This document shows, piece after piece, positions 39,193-48,107 of a DNA stretch of 64,000 bases (position 1 is its first letter; each line of letters starts with the position of its first letter). The notes beneath the pieces were generated by a model. The model searched no databases. It was not told the DNA's origin and saw only the letters and a program-made list of their open reading frames with translations. The DNA is from UBA6170 sp942491385 (lineage in GTDB: Bacteria; Chloroflexota; Anaerolineae; Anaerolineales; Anaerolineaceae), in the NCBI GenBank assembly GCA_942491385.1, contig CALOAF010000007.1, positions 143,690 to 207,689 of the forward strand. The letters are read 5' to 3'. Both the position numbers and the translations under genes were made by a program.

Positions 39193-40827
39193 ATGGCAGC
39201 AAAACAACTGGTTTTTGGAGAAGAAGCACGACGTAAATTACGCAATGGTATTGATGTTGTAGCAAATGCTGTTGCAACAACCTTAGGGCCAAAGGGCCGC
39301 AATGTGGCTTTGGATCGCAAGTTTGGCTCACCAACCATCACCCATGATGGTGTGACCGTAGCAAAAGAAATTGAATTAGAAGACCCATTTGAAAATATGG
39401 GTGCCCAACTGCTCAAAGAGGCAGCCACAAAAACAAATGACATTGCCGGTGACGGTACAACTACCTCCACCGTTCTCGCACATGCAATCGTAACCGAAGG
39501 TTTAAAGACTCTCGCAGCAGGCGCTAACCCGATGTTACTCAAACGAGGTATTGAAGCAGCAGCAAAAATGGTTGCTGATGAGATCAGATCACAGGCAATT
39601 GAAATTCGCGAAAAGAATGAAATTGCGAATGTAGCCACCATTTCCGCACAGGATCGTTCCATTGGTGAATTAATCGCTGATGTGATGGATAAAGTTGGAA
39701 AAGATGGTGTCATTACTGTTGAAGAATCCAAAGGTTTGGAATTCGAACAGGAATATGTCGAAGGTATGCAATTTGATCGTGGTTACATTTCACCCTATTT
39801 CGTAACCGATGCCGAGCACATGGAAGCAATTATCAGTGAACCCTATATTCTGATCCATGACAAGAAGATCTCTGCAGCAGCAGACATAGTTCCCGTCCTT
39901 GAGAAAATGGTACAGGTAGGAAAACGTGACCTGGTTATCATCTCTGAAGATATCGATGGGGAAGCTCTGGCGACACTGGTGCTCAACAAGATCCGTGGCA
40001 TGGTCAATGTTTTGGCTGTAAAAGCCCCTGGATTTGGTGATCGCCGCAAAGCAATGTTACAGGATATTGCCACTTTGACTGGCGCTCAGGTTATTTCAGA
40101 AGAAACCGGTCGCAAATTAGAAACCACCACAGTAGCTGACCTGGGTCGGGCTGAAAAAGTGGTTGCTGATAAAGACAACACCACAATTGTGGGTGGTAAA
40201 GGTGATGAAGCCGCGATCAAAGGTCGTATTGATCAGATCAAAGTTGAAATCGACAAGACCACCAGCGATTATGACCGTGAAAAATTGCAGGAACGCCTGG
40301 CGAAATTAGCTGGTGGTGTAGCCATCATCCGCGTCGGTGCTGCAACCGAAACAGAACTAAAAGAAAAGAAACATCGTGTGGAAGATGCTCTCTCCGCTAC
40401 ACGCGCTGCAGTTGAAGAAGGTATCGTCCCCGGTGGTGGTGTGGCCTTGATCAACGCCATCCATGTTTTGGAAGGCTTGAAGATGCCCTATGATGATGAG
40501 CAAACAGGTGTCAATATTGTTCGAAAAGCATTAGAAGTTCCCATGCGCAAGATCACCGAAAATGCTGGTCAGGAAGGTTCTGTCATTATTGAAAATGTAC
40601 GCAAAGCTCAAAAAGATGCCGGAAACTTGCAGATTGGTTATGATGTACTCACCAGTGAGTATTGCGATATGGTCAAATGCGGCGTGATTGATCCCGCCAA
40701 AGTGACACGTGGCGCGCTGGAAAATGCTGCTTCGATTGCAGCGATGATTCTGACCACAGAAGCATTGATCACTGATGTTCCAGAAGAGAATAAAATGCCT
40801 TCTGGACCCCCAATGCCAGAATACTAA
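39193..40827 (+). CDS. groEL: chaperonin GroEL
   Basis: 544 residues. ATP site GDGTTT (about 86-91), VVANAVATTLGPKGRNV, apical-domain segments, VIRVGAATETELKEKKHRVEDAL and GIVPGGGVAL are all intact. The C-terminus ends PSGPPMPEY and lacks the GGM repeat tail seen in many GroELs. It folds proteins in the cytosol together with GroES, 26 bases upstream. Confidence 0.97.
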   Translation: MAAKQLVFGEEARRKLRNGIDVVANAVATTLGPKGRNVALDRKFGSPTITHDGVTVAKEIELEDPFENMGAQLLKEAATKTNDIAGDGTTTSTVLAHAIVTEGLKTLAAGANPMLLKRGIEAAAKMVADEIRSQAIEIREKNEIANVATISAQDRSIGELIADVMDKVGKDGVITVEESKGLEFEQEYVEGMQFDRGYISPYFVTDAEHMEAIISEPYILIHDKKISAAADIVPVLEKMVQVGKRDLVIISEDIDGEALATLVLNKIRGMVNVLAVKAPGFGDRRKAMLQDIATLTGAQVISEETGRKLETTTVADLGRAEKVVADKDNTTIVGGKGDEAAIKGRIDQIKVEIDKTTSDYDREKLQERLAKLAGGVAIIRVGAATETELKEKKHRVEDALSATRAAVEEGIVPGGGVALINAIHVLEGLKMPYDDEQTGVNIVRKALEVPMRKITENAGQEGSVIIENVRKAQKDAGNLQIGYDVLTSEYCDMVKCGVIDPAKVTRGALENAASIAAMILTTEALITDVPEENKMPSGPPMPEY

Positions 40828-40846
40828 ATCAATTAATTACAAAATT

Positions 40847-40886
40847 GCAGGTCGTGGTAAGGTTCCATCACGACCTGCTTTTATTT
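40847..40886 (+). terminator. intrinsic terminator of the groESL operon
   Basis: GCAGGTCGTG / CACGACCTGC with a 12-base loop followed by TTTTATTT. Confidence 0.9.
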
Positions 40887-40890
40887 GGAT

Positions 40891-40896
40891 TATAAT
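40891..40896 (+). promoter_or_regulatory. -10 box immediately before the PpiC lipoprotein gene
   Basis: A perfect TATAAT ends seven bases before the ATG at 40904, so transcription would begin at the start codon. No convincing -35 is present; that position is inside the groESL terminator arm. Confidence 0.4.
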
Positions 40897-40903
40897 CAAC
40901 CAA

Positions 40904-41836
40904 ATGAAGAGTTCAATCCGGTTACTAAACCTTACCATTATTTCTTTTTTGATACTTTCAGGCTGTACTGCATCTCTGATCCCAACAAAATCTGTAGTCA
41001 TAACTCAGGAGCCTGGTGTTTCTCAGCAATCTGAAACAGTAATTCTCCCAGAGGCAACTGCCACAATTGAGCCGACACCATCTGCTCCAATGAAGGCAAC
41101 TGTTAATGATGAAGGCATTTGGTTAAGCGACTACGAAGATGAATTATTGCGTTACCAGACAGCAGCGACAAATCTTGAAAAAGAAATTGACGAGAACTTG
41201 GTACCTGAGTTTGTTCTTGGGACAATGATTGATACGCTATTCCTGGCTCAGGGAGCCAGAGCCGCTGGTTTTGTTTTGGATCAGGAGTCATACATCAAGA
41301 AATACGAGACACTGGTCAGTGATTCAGGTGGTGAAAATGCATTTCAACAATGGTTGCTTGCCAACCATTATTCGCCTGAAAGCTTTGAACGACAATATAA
41401 ATTACAAATTGAGGCTGCGTGGATGAGAGATCATCTTATTAGTCAGGTGCCAACTAGGGCAGAACAAATTCGTGCCAGACAGATTTTGGTTTCCAGCAAG
41501 ACGCTGGCTGAGGATATCTATAATCAACTCCAAAATGGAGCTGATTATGAATATTATGCTTGGGGTTATGATCAATTAGCAGGAGGGGAATTAGGTTGGT
41601 TTCCAAGAAATTACCTGGTTCTACCTCAAATTGAAGAGGCGGTATTTAATCTGCAACCTGGGGAATACACACAGTTGATTGAGTCAACTTATGGGTATCA
41701 TATTGTCCAGGTAATGGAACGAGAATTAGATCGTGAACTTACCCAGGACGCCCTTCTGCAGCAACAAAGACAGGCACTTATCAACTGGTTATCGGAACAA
41801 AAAGCAAAAAGCTCAATTAATTTAGGTCAAAATTAG
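40904..41836 (+). CDS. PpiC-type peptidyl-prolyl isomerase lipoprotein (SurA/PrsA-like)
   Basis: 310 residues from the ATG at 40904; the frame extends upstream into groEL but that part has no signal. The lipoprotein signal ends at lipobox ILSGC (C21). A Thr/Pro linker is followed by a SurA-N-like helical part (EFVLGTMIDTLFLAQGARAAG) and then a parvulin domain (IRARQILVSSKTLAEDIY, GELGWFPRNYLVLP, TYGYHIVQVMERE). It should assist folding of exported proteins outside the membrane. No ribosome binding site is seen. Confidence 0.87.
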   Translation: MKSSIRLLNLTIISFLILSGCTASLIPTKSVVITQEPGVSQQSETVILPEATATIEPTPSAPMKATVNDEGIWLSDYEDELLRYQTAATNLEKEIDENLVPEFVLGTMIDTLFLAQGARAAGFVLDQESYIKKYETLVSDSGGENAFQQWLLANHYSPESFERQYKLQIEAAWMRDHLISQVPTRAEQIRARQILVSSKTLAEDIYNQLQNGADYEYYAWGYDQLAGGELGWFPRNYLVLPQIEEAVFNLQPGEYTQLIESTYGYHIVQVMERELDRELTQDALLQQQRQALINWLSEQKAKSSINLGQN

Positions 41837-41860
41837 GACAGAATTATTGGGAGGTATGAA

Positions 41861-42592
41861 TTGCAACGAGAAACATCAAAAACAAGAATTCTGGATCTGA
41901 TCTTAAATATACTTACTGCATTAATGGTCATCTCAATTGTAGCGATCATAGCGCTACAGATTACGATTTTCTTGAATCCAAAAGTAATGTTTAATCCTTT
42001 TCCACCATATGATTTACCTGAGCCATTGGTGCTCACGAAACCAACCCAAGCAATGATTGAACAGGAAGTCATTCCAACTGCAACGCAAGCAATGACATTT
42101 GAACCCACAGAAATTTTGATGCCCACAGCTACAGAACAAGGGACATTTATCGATGGTACACCCGTCCCAGAAGTAACTCCAATTCCACCCACAGAAACAC
42201 CTTTTAGTGGTTATTACGCATTCGCATTGCAGAATGACATCAATGCCATAGAAAGCACCTTATTCAGGCCAAATTATGGCTGTAACTGGGCTGGAGTAGC
42301 GGGACAGGTCTTTGATCTGCAAGGTAGACCTGTTATGGGTGTCCGGGTCTGGTTGCGGGGCACATTTAATGGTGAACAGGTTTCCTACCTCAGTCTCACT
42401 CTTGAATCTTCCCCTTATGGTCCCTCAGGATTTGAATTTACACTGGGTGACACTCCAATCAATAGTACTGGAAAATTATCCATACAATTATTCGACCAGG
42501 CTAATATTCCTATTTCTGAACGAGTGTATTTTGATACTTATGAGGATTGTCAGAAGAATTTAATTCTGATTAATTTCAAACAAATTCGCTAA
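41861..42592 (+). CDS. membrane-anchored protein with linker and beta-sandwich-like domain
   Basis: 243 residues from a TTG start with GGGAGGT five bases upstream. One helix near the N-terminus (MVISIVAIIALQITIFL) is followed by a Thr/Pro-rich linker (PTATQAM, PTATEQG, PPTETP). The C-terminal part has WAGVAGQVFDLQGRPVMGVRVWLRG, which resembles carboxypeptidase-regulatory-like (CarboxypepD_reg) folds. It is probably exposed outside the cell. Function unknown. It follows the PpiC gene by 24 bases, and its stop overlaps the convergent DUF711 gene. Confidence 0.7.
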   Translation: MQRETSKTRILDLILNILTALMVISIVAIIALQITIFLNPKVMFNPFPPYDLPEPLVLTKPTQAMIEQEVIPTATQAMTFEPTEILMPTATEQGTFIDGTPVPEVTPIPPTETPFSGYYAFALQNDINAIESTLFRPNYGCNWAGVAGQVFDLQGRPVMGVRVWLRGTFNGEQVSYLSLTLESSPYGPSGFEFTLGDTPINSTGKLSIQLFDQANIPISERVYFDTYEDCQKNLILINFKQIR

Positions 42593-43836
42593 CAATTGGA
42601 TTCATTCAACGCTCTTGGCTTTAACTTGAATTCTTCCTGACTGTTATTGAAGAAACCCGTTAAAGCGTTGGCCTCAATTGCTAGAACTCTTCCATTTGAG
42701 AAGTATTCAAAATCAAAACTGGTCAGGTCTCCAGCTTCTTTACCTGGAATAGGCATTAACCGTGCCGTGAGTGGTTTGCTCAAACGTGCAGAAAGTGCTG
42801 CAATATCCAACAAGAGGGCTTCAATTTCTTCTTGAGGGGTTGATCCAGGAATGGGGATTGTGTCCAACCCAGTGCCACAAACAGCCGAATACATCAACAA
42901 ATCTTTGATGGAAAGGGACTGATCGATTGAGCGTTGCGATAACCTGGAATCTTCTAATAATGGCAGCATGAGCCCATTGAACCCACATCTAGACCAATTT
43001 CCTCGATCCAGGGTATCAGTGAGAAAAGCCGCGGCTGCGAGTGATCCATGATTCCCTAAACGTGATACGCCCAGACTCTCCATAGCTACGCCTAATGAAC
43101 AATTATCGTTGGGGAAGGGGGCTACCGAAAAATCAAACCCCTGGAAAACAACTTTTTGGTCTGCCAACAAATCGGAGAAAATCAAACCTAATTGGTTGGC
43201 ATGTTTTTCAAGGTTTCCTAAGAGTATTTTCCGGGCTTCTAACAGGGTTCTAGCGCTGCTGAAGGCTTTCACTACTTCGTCTGCCCCTTCGATCGCAATG
43301 CTCATTGCAGGAGGCTGACCTGGGTGGTGATACGATCCTGGGAAAAATGGGCCAAAAGGGTTTACATTGGCCAGGGCACTGAATCTTAAATTTGCAAATC
43401 CATTTTCCTCAATGGATGCATTTTTCGTGATGATTTTTGCGGATTGTTGGATAGCTCGGATACTGACACCATTGCTTTGATCAGCGATCATACCACTGAA
43501 AAAGGTGTTGTCTGTTTCTGAAATAAGATCTGGAATTATCTCATAACTGTCTGGTTGACCAATTAGTGCGGGGCCGAGGGAGAGATAATCAAAGCCATTA
43601 TTTCTGGCTTTTGTCTCCATGGTTTTGGTGAGTTCGATCCATTGGTCTGGATTTCCGTCGGGTTTCATCAAAGAAAACGGGATCGTTGCCAGGCGGATAG
43701 TTTGAACTTCATACCCGTTTGCATGACAAGTCTTTTTACTTTCTTTTGCCAAATTGGAAAGAATTTCCAATGTATCATTTGATTTTTTTGTCCGAGGATC
43801 ATAGAAACTGGTGATCGATCGTATTTTCATTGCCAC
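42589..43836 (-). CDS. DUF711 / UPF0210 family protein
   Basis: 415 residues; a second ATG six bases later is also possible. The TGLDTIPIPGSTP segment with the preceding VCGTG, and FFPGSYHHPG, match the DUF711 family. These are uncharacterised cytosolic proteins distantly related to glycyl-radical-type barrels. The gene overlaps the upstream SpoU methylase gene by 10 bases. Function unknown. Confidence 0.72.
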   Translation of the reverse strand: MAMKIRSITSFYDPRTKKSNDTLEILSNLAKESKKTCHANGYEVQTIRLATIPFSLMKPDGNPDQWIELTKTMETKARNNGFDYLSLGPALIGQPDSYEIIPDLISETDNTFFSGMIADQSNGVSIRAIQQSAKIITKNASIEENGFANLRFSALANVNPFGPFFPGSYHHPGQPPAMSIAIEGADEVVKAFSSARTLLEARKILLGNLEKHANQLGLIFSDLLADQKVVFQGFDFSVAPFPNDNCSLGVAMESLGVSRLGNHGSLAAAAFLTDTLDRGNWSRCGFNGLMLPLLEDSRLSQRSIDQSLSIKDLLMYSAVCGTGLDTIPIPGSTPQEEIEALLLDIAALSARLSKPLTARLMPIPGKEAGDLTSFDFEYFSNGRVLAIEANALTGFFNNSQEEFKLKPRALNESNC

Positions 43837-44609
43837 CTCTGTCTGACGGTTTCAAAAAGTAAGATACTGGCTGCTACCGCAGCATTCAAAGATTCACTGC
43901 TTCCTGGCATGGGTATTCTGATCTGGACGTCTGCCAACTCGTAGGCTTCATTTCCTGGCCCTGTGGCTTCACTCCCGACGATAATTGCACATGGATTCTT
44001 CAAATCGGCATCCCAACAACTAATGTTGGCATCTGCACTGGCGATATAAGTTTGTAAAGGATTACCTCTTTCTTTACAGAACTCCATTATTTCCTGCCAT
44101 TCAAGCTGGATAACTGGCAAGTGAAAATGTGCTCCCATGCCAGCCCTGACGACTTTTGGGGAAAAGGGGTCCGTGCTATTAGGGGATATGATTACAGCTT
44201 GGACCTTGGCAGCATTTGCTGTCCGTAAGATTGTCCCCAAATTACCAGGATCACTGATTGCATCACAGATCAGAATAAAGTCCAGATCATCGGGGATTGG
44301 TACCCCAGATTGATGAACCACTCCCAAAATCCCCTGAGGATGGGTAGTATCCGCAACTTTCTTCATCAAGGAAAATGGGATCTCTTCGATCTCAATTTGG
44401 TGTCCTTCAGCCTGATGAAGTAATTGCATGCCTCGTGCAGAAAGGTTATCACTGAAAAGAACGTATTCAATTTCCCAATTTGCCTGAATTGCTTCTTCGA
44501 AAAGACGAACACCTTCAACAACAAAAAAGCCAGAATTTTTTCGTTCTTTGGATTGTTGCAGAAGCGTTCTAATTTTTTGAATTTTTGGATTTTGGTTGGA
44601 TGTGATCAT
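43827..44609 (-). CDS. TrmH/SpoU family RNA 2'-O-methyltransferase
   Basis: 260 residues. A substrate-binding N-terminal domain (GFFVVEGVRLFEEA) precedes the SPOUT knot with the family motifs: DAISDPGNLGTILRTA, ALIVGSEATGPGNEA-like (AIIVGSEATGPGNEAY), and IPMPGSSESLNAAVAASILLFE. It probably methylates a 2'-OH in rRNA; the site cannot be assigned. It follows the rplT terminator. Confidence 0.9.
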   Translation of the reverse strand: MITSNQNPKIQKIRTLLQQSKERKNSGFFVVEGVRLFEEAIQANWEIEYVLFSDNLSARGMQLLHQAEGHQIEIEEIPFSLMKKVADTTHPQGILGVVHQSGVPIPDDLDFILICDAISDPGNLGTILRTANAAKVQAVIISPNSTDPFSPKVVRAGMGAHFHLPVIQLEWQEIMEFCKERGNPLQTYIASADANISCWDADLKNPCAIIVGSEATGPGNEAYELADVQIRIPMPGSSESLNAAVAASILLFETVRQRWQ

Positions 44610-44634
44610 TCACTTAATTTTACCGGAAAAAAAG

Positions 44635-44664
44635 AAAAAACCGGCAGGTGATTTATCTGCCGGT
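44635..44664 (-). terminator. intrinsic terminator after rplT
   Basis: On the minus strand, ACCGGCAG / CTGCCGGT with a nine-base loop followed by TTTTTC. Confidence 0.9.
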
Positions 44665-44685
44665 TGAGGGTTAATTCTGAATAAT

Positions 44686-45036
44686 TTATGCTGCTTTTGC
44701 TTTTTCTATAACAGCACTGAAGGTTTTTGGATCACGTACTGCGAGATCTGCCATCATTTTTCGATTAATGGTGATGTTTGCTTTTCGCATCAAGTAAATC
44801 AAATGACTGTAAGTCACGCCATTTAAGCGCGCACCAGCATTGATACGTGTAATCCATAATCTTCTTAGATCGCGTTTGCGGGTGCGACGATCACGATAGG
44901 CATACCAGAGGCTTTTTAACATTGCTTCGTTAGCACGGCGGAATAGTTTACTCCGGGTTCCATATTGCCCTTTGGTAAGTTTCAGTACTTTTTTGTGACG
45001 CCGATTGCCGGTTGGGCCACTTTTCACACGAGCCAT
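44686..45036 (-). CDS. rplT: 50S ribosomal protein L20
   Basis: 116 residues. The usual MARVKSGPTGNRRHKKVLKLTKGQYGTRSKLF opening, DRRTRKRDLRRLWITRINA and the C-terminal globular part are present. It helps assemble the 50S subunit and often represses its own operon. Last gene of infC-rpmI-rplT. Confidence 0.97.
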   Translation of the reverse strand: MARVKSGPTGNRRHKKVLKLTKGQYGTRSKLFRRANEAMLKSLWYAYRDRRTRKRDLRRLWITRINAGARLNGVTYSHLIYLMRKANITINRKMMADLAVRDPKTFSAVIEKAKAA

Positions 45037-45124
45037 TTATTACTCCTTTGCATACCCCTGGGCGCCGGGATTAACCTGTTATACACCCAACAGTTGCACT
45101 AAAAATGAATACGAACAGCCTTCC

Positions 45125-45349
45125 CTACAGATAAGGGGCTAGGCGACGAATACGTTGGGCAATTTTGTTACCTTTTACTTCAATCATTTCAGATAACAAG
45201 CGTTTGGTTCGGTCTGAGGTGCGGCGGCGCAAATGGCTTTTGCCACCTTTTGTACGAACCAACATGCCCGACCCGGTTAAGCGAAATCGTTTTGATGTTG
45301 CTTTATGGGTCTTCATCTTGAATTTGCCAGTTCTTGCTTTACGAGGCAC
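45125..45349 (-). CDS. rpmI: 50S ribosomal protein L35
   Basis: 74 residues. KFKMKTHKATSKRFRLTGSG and the basic KSHLRRRTSDRTKRL core are typical. It is slightly longer than the usual 64-66 residues at the N- and C-termini. It lies between infC and rplT in the normal order. Confidence 0.95.
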   Translation of the reverse strand: MPRKARTGKFKMKTHKATSKRFRLTGSGMLVRTKGGKSHLRRRTSDRTKRLLSEMIEVKGNKIAQRIRRLAPYL

Positions 45350-45463
45350 TTTGAATCTCCTCTTCTAAAAAAATATATTAAATTTGCGATCCGAGGACAC
45401 GCGACCGCAAATTATACTATAGGTTATATGATTTGGACAGGAAAAACAATGGTTTGAAAGTTA

Positions 45464-46081
45464 TTATTCTTCTATTTCTTCCAGGTCTTCTTCCTTATCA
45501 TCAACCTGATTTTTCTTTGATTTTGACTTTACCGGTTTAGGACTGTTGGATTTTGTTTTTTTCCCCACACCTTTGGTGGGTGACAATAACATGAACATAT
45601 TGCGACCCTCAAGGTCAGGTTTTTGTTCAACTGTCGCTATATCTGATAATTCTTCAGCTATTTCCCTAAGGTCTTCCAATGCGATTTCAGGATAAGTGAT
45701 TTCACGACCTCGGAAACGAACGGTAACTTTGACTTTCATCCCCTCTTCAAGCCAACGTCTTGCATCCCGTGTTTTAAAACCTCGATGATGTTCATTTGTT
45801 TTTGGACGCAATCTAATTTCTTTTGTTTCTATTTTGGTTTGCGCTTTCCGAGCTTCTCTTTCTTTTTTGGTGCGCTCGTACAAGAATTTTCCATAATTCA
45901 TGATACGACAAACTGATGGATTTGCACCTGGGGCGACTTCAACCAGATCTAATTCTGCTTCTCTTGCCATATCCAGTGCTTTTTGTATCGTAATTAATCC
46001 GATGTTTTCTCCTCCAGCTCCAATCAAGCGAACTTCTTTAACCTTGATTTCTTCGTTTATCCGAAAATTTGATGTACTAAT
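45464..46081 (-). CDS. infC: translation initiation factor IF-3 (ATT start)
   Basis: 205 residues when started at the ATT at 46081 (ISTSNFRINEEIKVKEVRLIG), which has AAAGGAG seven bases upstream. Starting at the later TTG would cut off the conserved RINEEI helix. Rare AUU starts are the hallmark of infC and allow IF-3 to limit its own synthesis. The two IF-3 domains follow, with the linker KKEREARKAQTK and C-domain IRLRPKTNEHH. A charged C-terminal extension of about 40 residues (KSKSKKNQVDDKEE) is extra. Confidence 0.95.
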   Translation of the reverse strand: MSTSNFRINEEIKVKEVRLIGAGGENIGLITIQKALDMAREAELDLVEVAPGANPSVCRIMNYGKFLYERTKKEREARKAQTKIETKEIRLRPKTNEHHRGFKTRDARRWLEEGMKVKVTVRFRGREITYPEIALEDLREIAEELSDIATVEQKPDLEGRNMFMLLSPTKGVGKKTKSNSPKPVKSKSKKNQVDDKEEDLEEIEE

Positions 46082-46140
46082 GGTCTTACTCCTTTCAAAA
46101 GTTGAAAATAATTTGAATCATTAAATAAATGAACTTTAAT

Positions 46141-46170
46141 AATATACCATATCCTAAATATGATCGTCAA
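46141..46170 (-). promoter_or_regulatory. promoter for infC-rpmI-rplT
   Basis: On the minus strand, TTGACG (46165-46170) and TATATT (46141-46146) with an 18-base spacer, about 60 bases upstream of the ATT start. Confidence 0.7.
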
Positions 46171-46212
46171 TAAAACACGCTTGTTAAAGGCGTTGTAGAT
46201 CATATTTAATAA

Positions 46213-46246
46213 AATTCAGAGGACCTCCTAATTCGAAGTCCTCTGA
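46213..46246 (-). terminator. terminator after thrS
   Basis: On the minus strand TCAGAGGAC / GTCCTCTGA with a 13-base internal part that pairs partly. It is followed by ATTTTATT. It separates thrS from infC, which has its own promoter. Confidence 0.65.
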
Positions 46247-46255
46247 CTCAATTGA

Positions 46256-48046
46256 TTACACTAACTCTTTTATCTGATTGTGTGCAAACTGAATGAATTC
46301 ATCCACTGGCATCGCACCAGGATTTTCTCCACTGCGCATCCGTAAAGCTACCTGTCCAGCTTCAACTTCTTTATCTCCAATCACCAGCATATAAGGAATT
46401 TTGAGAAGTTGTGCATCACGAATTTTTGCGTTCATGCGGTCATTGCTATCATCCACTTCCACTCGGATACCATTCGTTTTTAATTGTTGTGCGACTTCAT
46501 AAGCGAAATCAACATGGCGGTCTGCGATTGGAATGATTTTTGCTTGAACCGGCATGAGCCAAACAGGGAAGGCTCCTCCGTAGTGCTCAATCAAGACACC
46601 CATGAAACGTTCAACCGATCCTAATAAGGCACGATGGATCATAAGCGGTCTGTGTTGCTGACCGTCTTCTCCAATATAGGTCATGTCGAAGCGTTCAGGT
46701 AAATTGAAATCGAATTGAATGGTGCTGAGTTGCCATTCGCGTCCGAGGGCATCAATCATTTTTAGGTCAATCTTTGGTCCATAAAATGCTGCTCCACCTT
46801 CATCGAGGTCATAATTTAAATTAGCTCTTTCTAAAGCTTCTTTGAGAGCTTCCTGGGCTTTCAACCAATCGGACTCTTCACCCACAGATTTCTCCGGATT
46901 ATGCGTGGATAAATAGGCGTGGAATTCATTCATTCCAAAATGTCGTAGAATGTGTAAGCAGAAATTCAGAACACGGTCGATTTCTTCTGGCATTTGATCT
47001 TCCCGGCAGAATAAATGAGCATCATCCTGGGTGAATCCCCGCACACGCAATAAGCCATGTAACACGCCGGAACGTTCGTAGCGATAAACAGTACCCCATT
47101 CAGCCATTCGCATTGGGAAATCCCGATAAGAATGTAATTTGTTCTTATAAATCATTATATGAAATGGGCAGTTCATTGGTTTGGCAAAATATTCATCTTC
47201 CTCAATTTCCATCGAAGCAAACATATTTTCGCGATAAAAACCCAGATGGCCAGAGGTCTCCCACAGCTGTGCTCTTCCGATGTGGGGCGAATACACAATG
47301 TCATAGCCATTGGCTAAATGTTCCTGCTTACAATAATCCTCCACCAGGTGACGAATTAAACCACCATTTGGATGCCATAAAATCAAACCGGGGCCAACTT
47401 CCTGATTGATGGAGAACAAATCCAACTCCTTGCCTAGTTTGCGGTGGTCACGCTTCTTGGCTTCCTCAATCTTCCACAGATAGTCTTTCAAATCTTCAGG
47501 ATTCTCAAAAACGGTTCCGTAAATTCTTTGCAGCATGGGGCGTTTTTCATCACCACGCCAGTATGCGCCAGCGATCGAGGTCAACTTCAATGCTTTTGGA
47601 TTGATTTCTTTGGTGCTTTCGACATGTGGGCCACGACATAAATCCACAAATTTATCGTGCTTGTAAAGGGAGATCTCTGGTTTCTCTGTGAGGGGTTCCC
47701 CATGTTCATCAGTTCCACCTTCTTCGAGGCCCTCTATCAATTCGACTTTATAGGGTTGGTCATTGAATATTTCGAGAGCTTCATCAGCACTCAAAACTTG
47801 TTTTTCGAATTTATAATTCCCTTTGACGATATGTTTCATCCGTTTTTCAATTTCATCCAGATCCTCTGGAGTTAAAGGGCGTGGAAGATCGAAATCGTAA
47901 TAAAAGCCATCCTCAATTGCCGGGCCGATGGCATATTTGGCATCTGGAAACTTTTCCAGAACTGCCTGAGCCATAATATGAGCAGTTGAATGTCTCACTT
48001 TAAATAAATGTGAAGCTTCATAATTTAAATCAACTTTCTTGGCCAT
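46256..48046 (-). CDS. thrS: threonyl-tRNA synthetase, lacking the N-terminal TGS domain
   Basis: 596 residues. The protein starts almost directly with the editing domain (HSTAH, H19/H23, and later CRGPHV). It then has the class II catalytic core with FYRENMF, MNCPFHIMIYK, RDDAHLF-like TQDDAHLF, and the anticodon-binding C-terminus (WLMPVQAKIIP). In E. coli the HSTAH pair is at 73/77, so about 54 residues, the TGS domain, are missing. The T-box terminator 35 bases upstream leaves no room for it. It charges tRNA-Thr and is regulated by the T-box. Confidence 0.95.
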   Translation of the reverse strand: MAKKVDLNYEASHLFKVRHSTAHIMAQAVLEKFPDAKYAIGPAIEDGFYYDFDLPRPLTPEDLDEIEKRMKHIVKGNYKFEKQVLSADEALEIFNDQPYKVELIEGLEEGGTDEHGEPLTEKPEISLYKHDKFVDLCRGPHVESTKEINPKALKLTSIAGAYWRGDEKRPMLQRIYGTVFENPEDLKDYLWKIEEAKKRDHRKLGKELDLFSINQEVGPGLILWHPNGGLIRHLVEDYCKQEHLANGYDIVYSPHIGRAQLWETSGHLGFYRENMFASMEIEEDEYFAKPMNCPFHIMIYKNKLHSYRDFPMRMAEWGTVYRYERSGVLHGLLRVRGFTQDDAHLFCREDQMPEEIDRVLNFCLHILRHFGMNEFHAYLSTHNPEKSVGEESDWLKAQEALKEALERANLNYDLDEGGAAFYGPKIDLKMIDALGREWQLSTIQFDFNLPERFDMTYIGEDGQQHRPLMIHRALLGSVERFMGVLIEHYGGAFPVWLMPVQAKIIPIADRHVDFAYEVAQQLKTNGIRVEVDDSNDRMNAKIRDAQLLKIPYMLVIGDKEVEAGQVALRMRSGENPGAMPVDEFIQFAHNQIKELV

Positions 48047-48080
48047 TTTTCACCTCTTTTTAGAAATTCAGTACTTAAAC

Positions 48081-48107
48081 AAAAAACTCCTGCCACTGGG
48101 GCAAGAG
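48081..48107 (-). terminator. T-box attenuator hairpin of thrS
   Basis: On the minus strand CTCTTGCC / GGCAGGAG with a five-base loop followed by TTTTTT. Its 5' arm follows the T-box motif and competes with the antiterminator. Confidence 0.9.

Noticed and set aside
40775..40903. Longer start for the PpiC lipoprotein inside groEL
   Set aside because: It crosses the groESL terminator and hides the lipoprotein signal; the ATG at 40904 gives a proper signal peptide.
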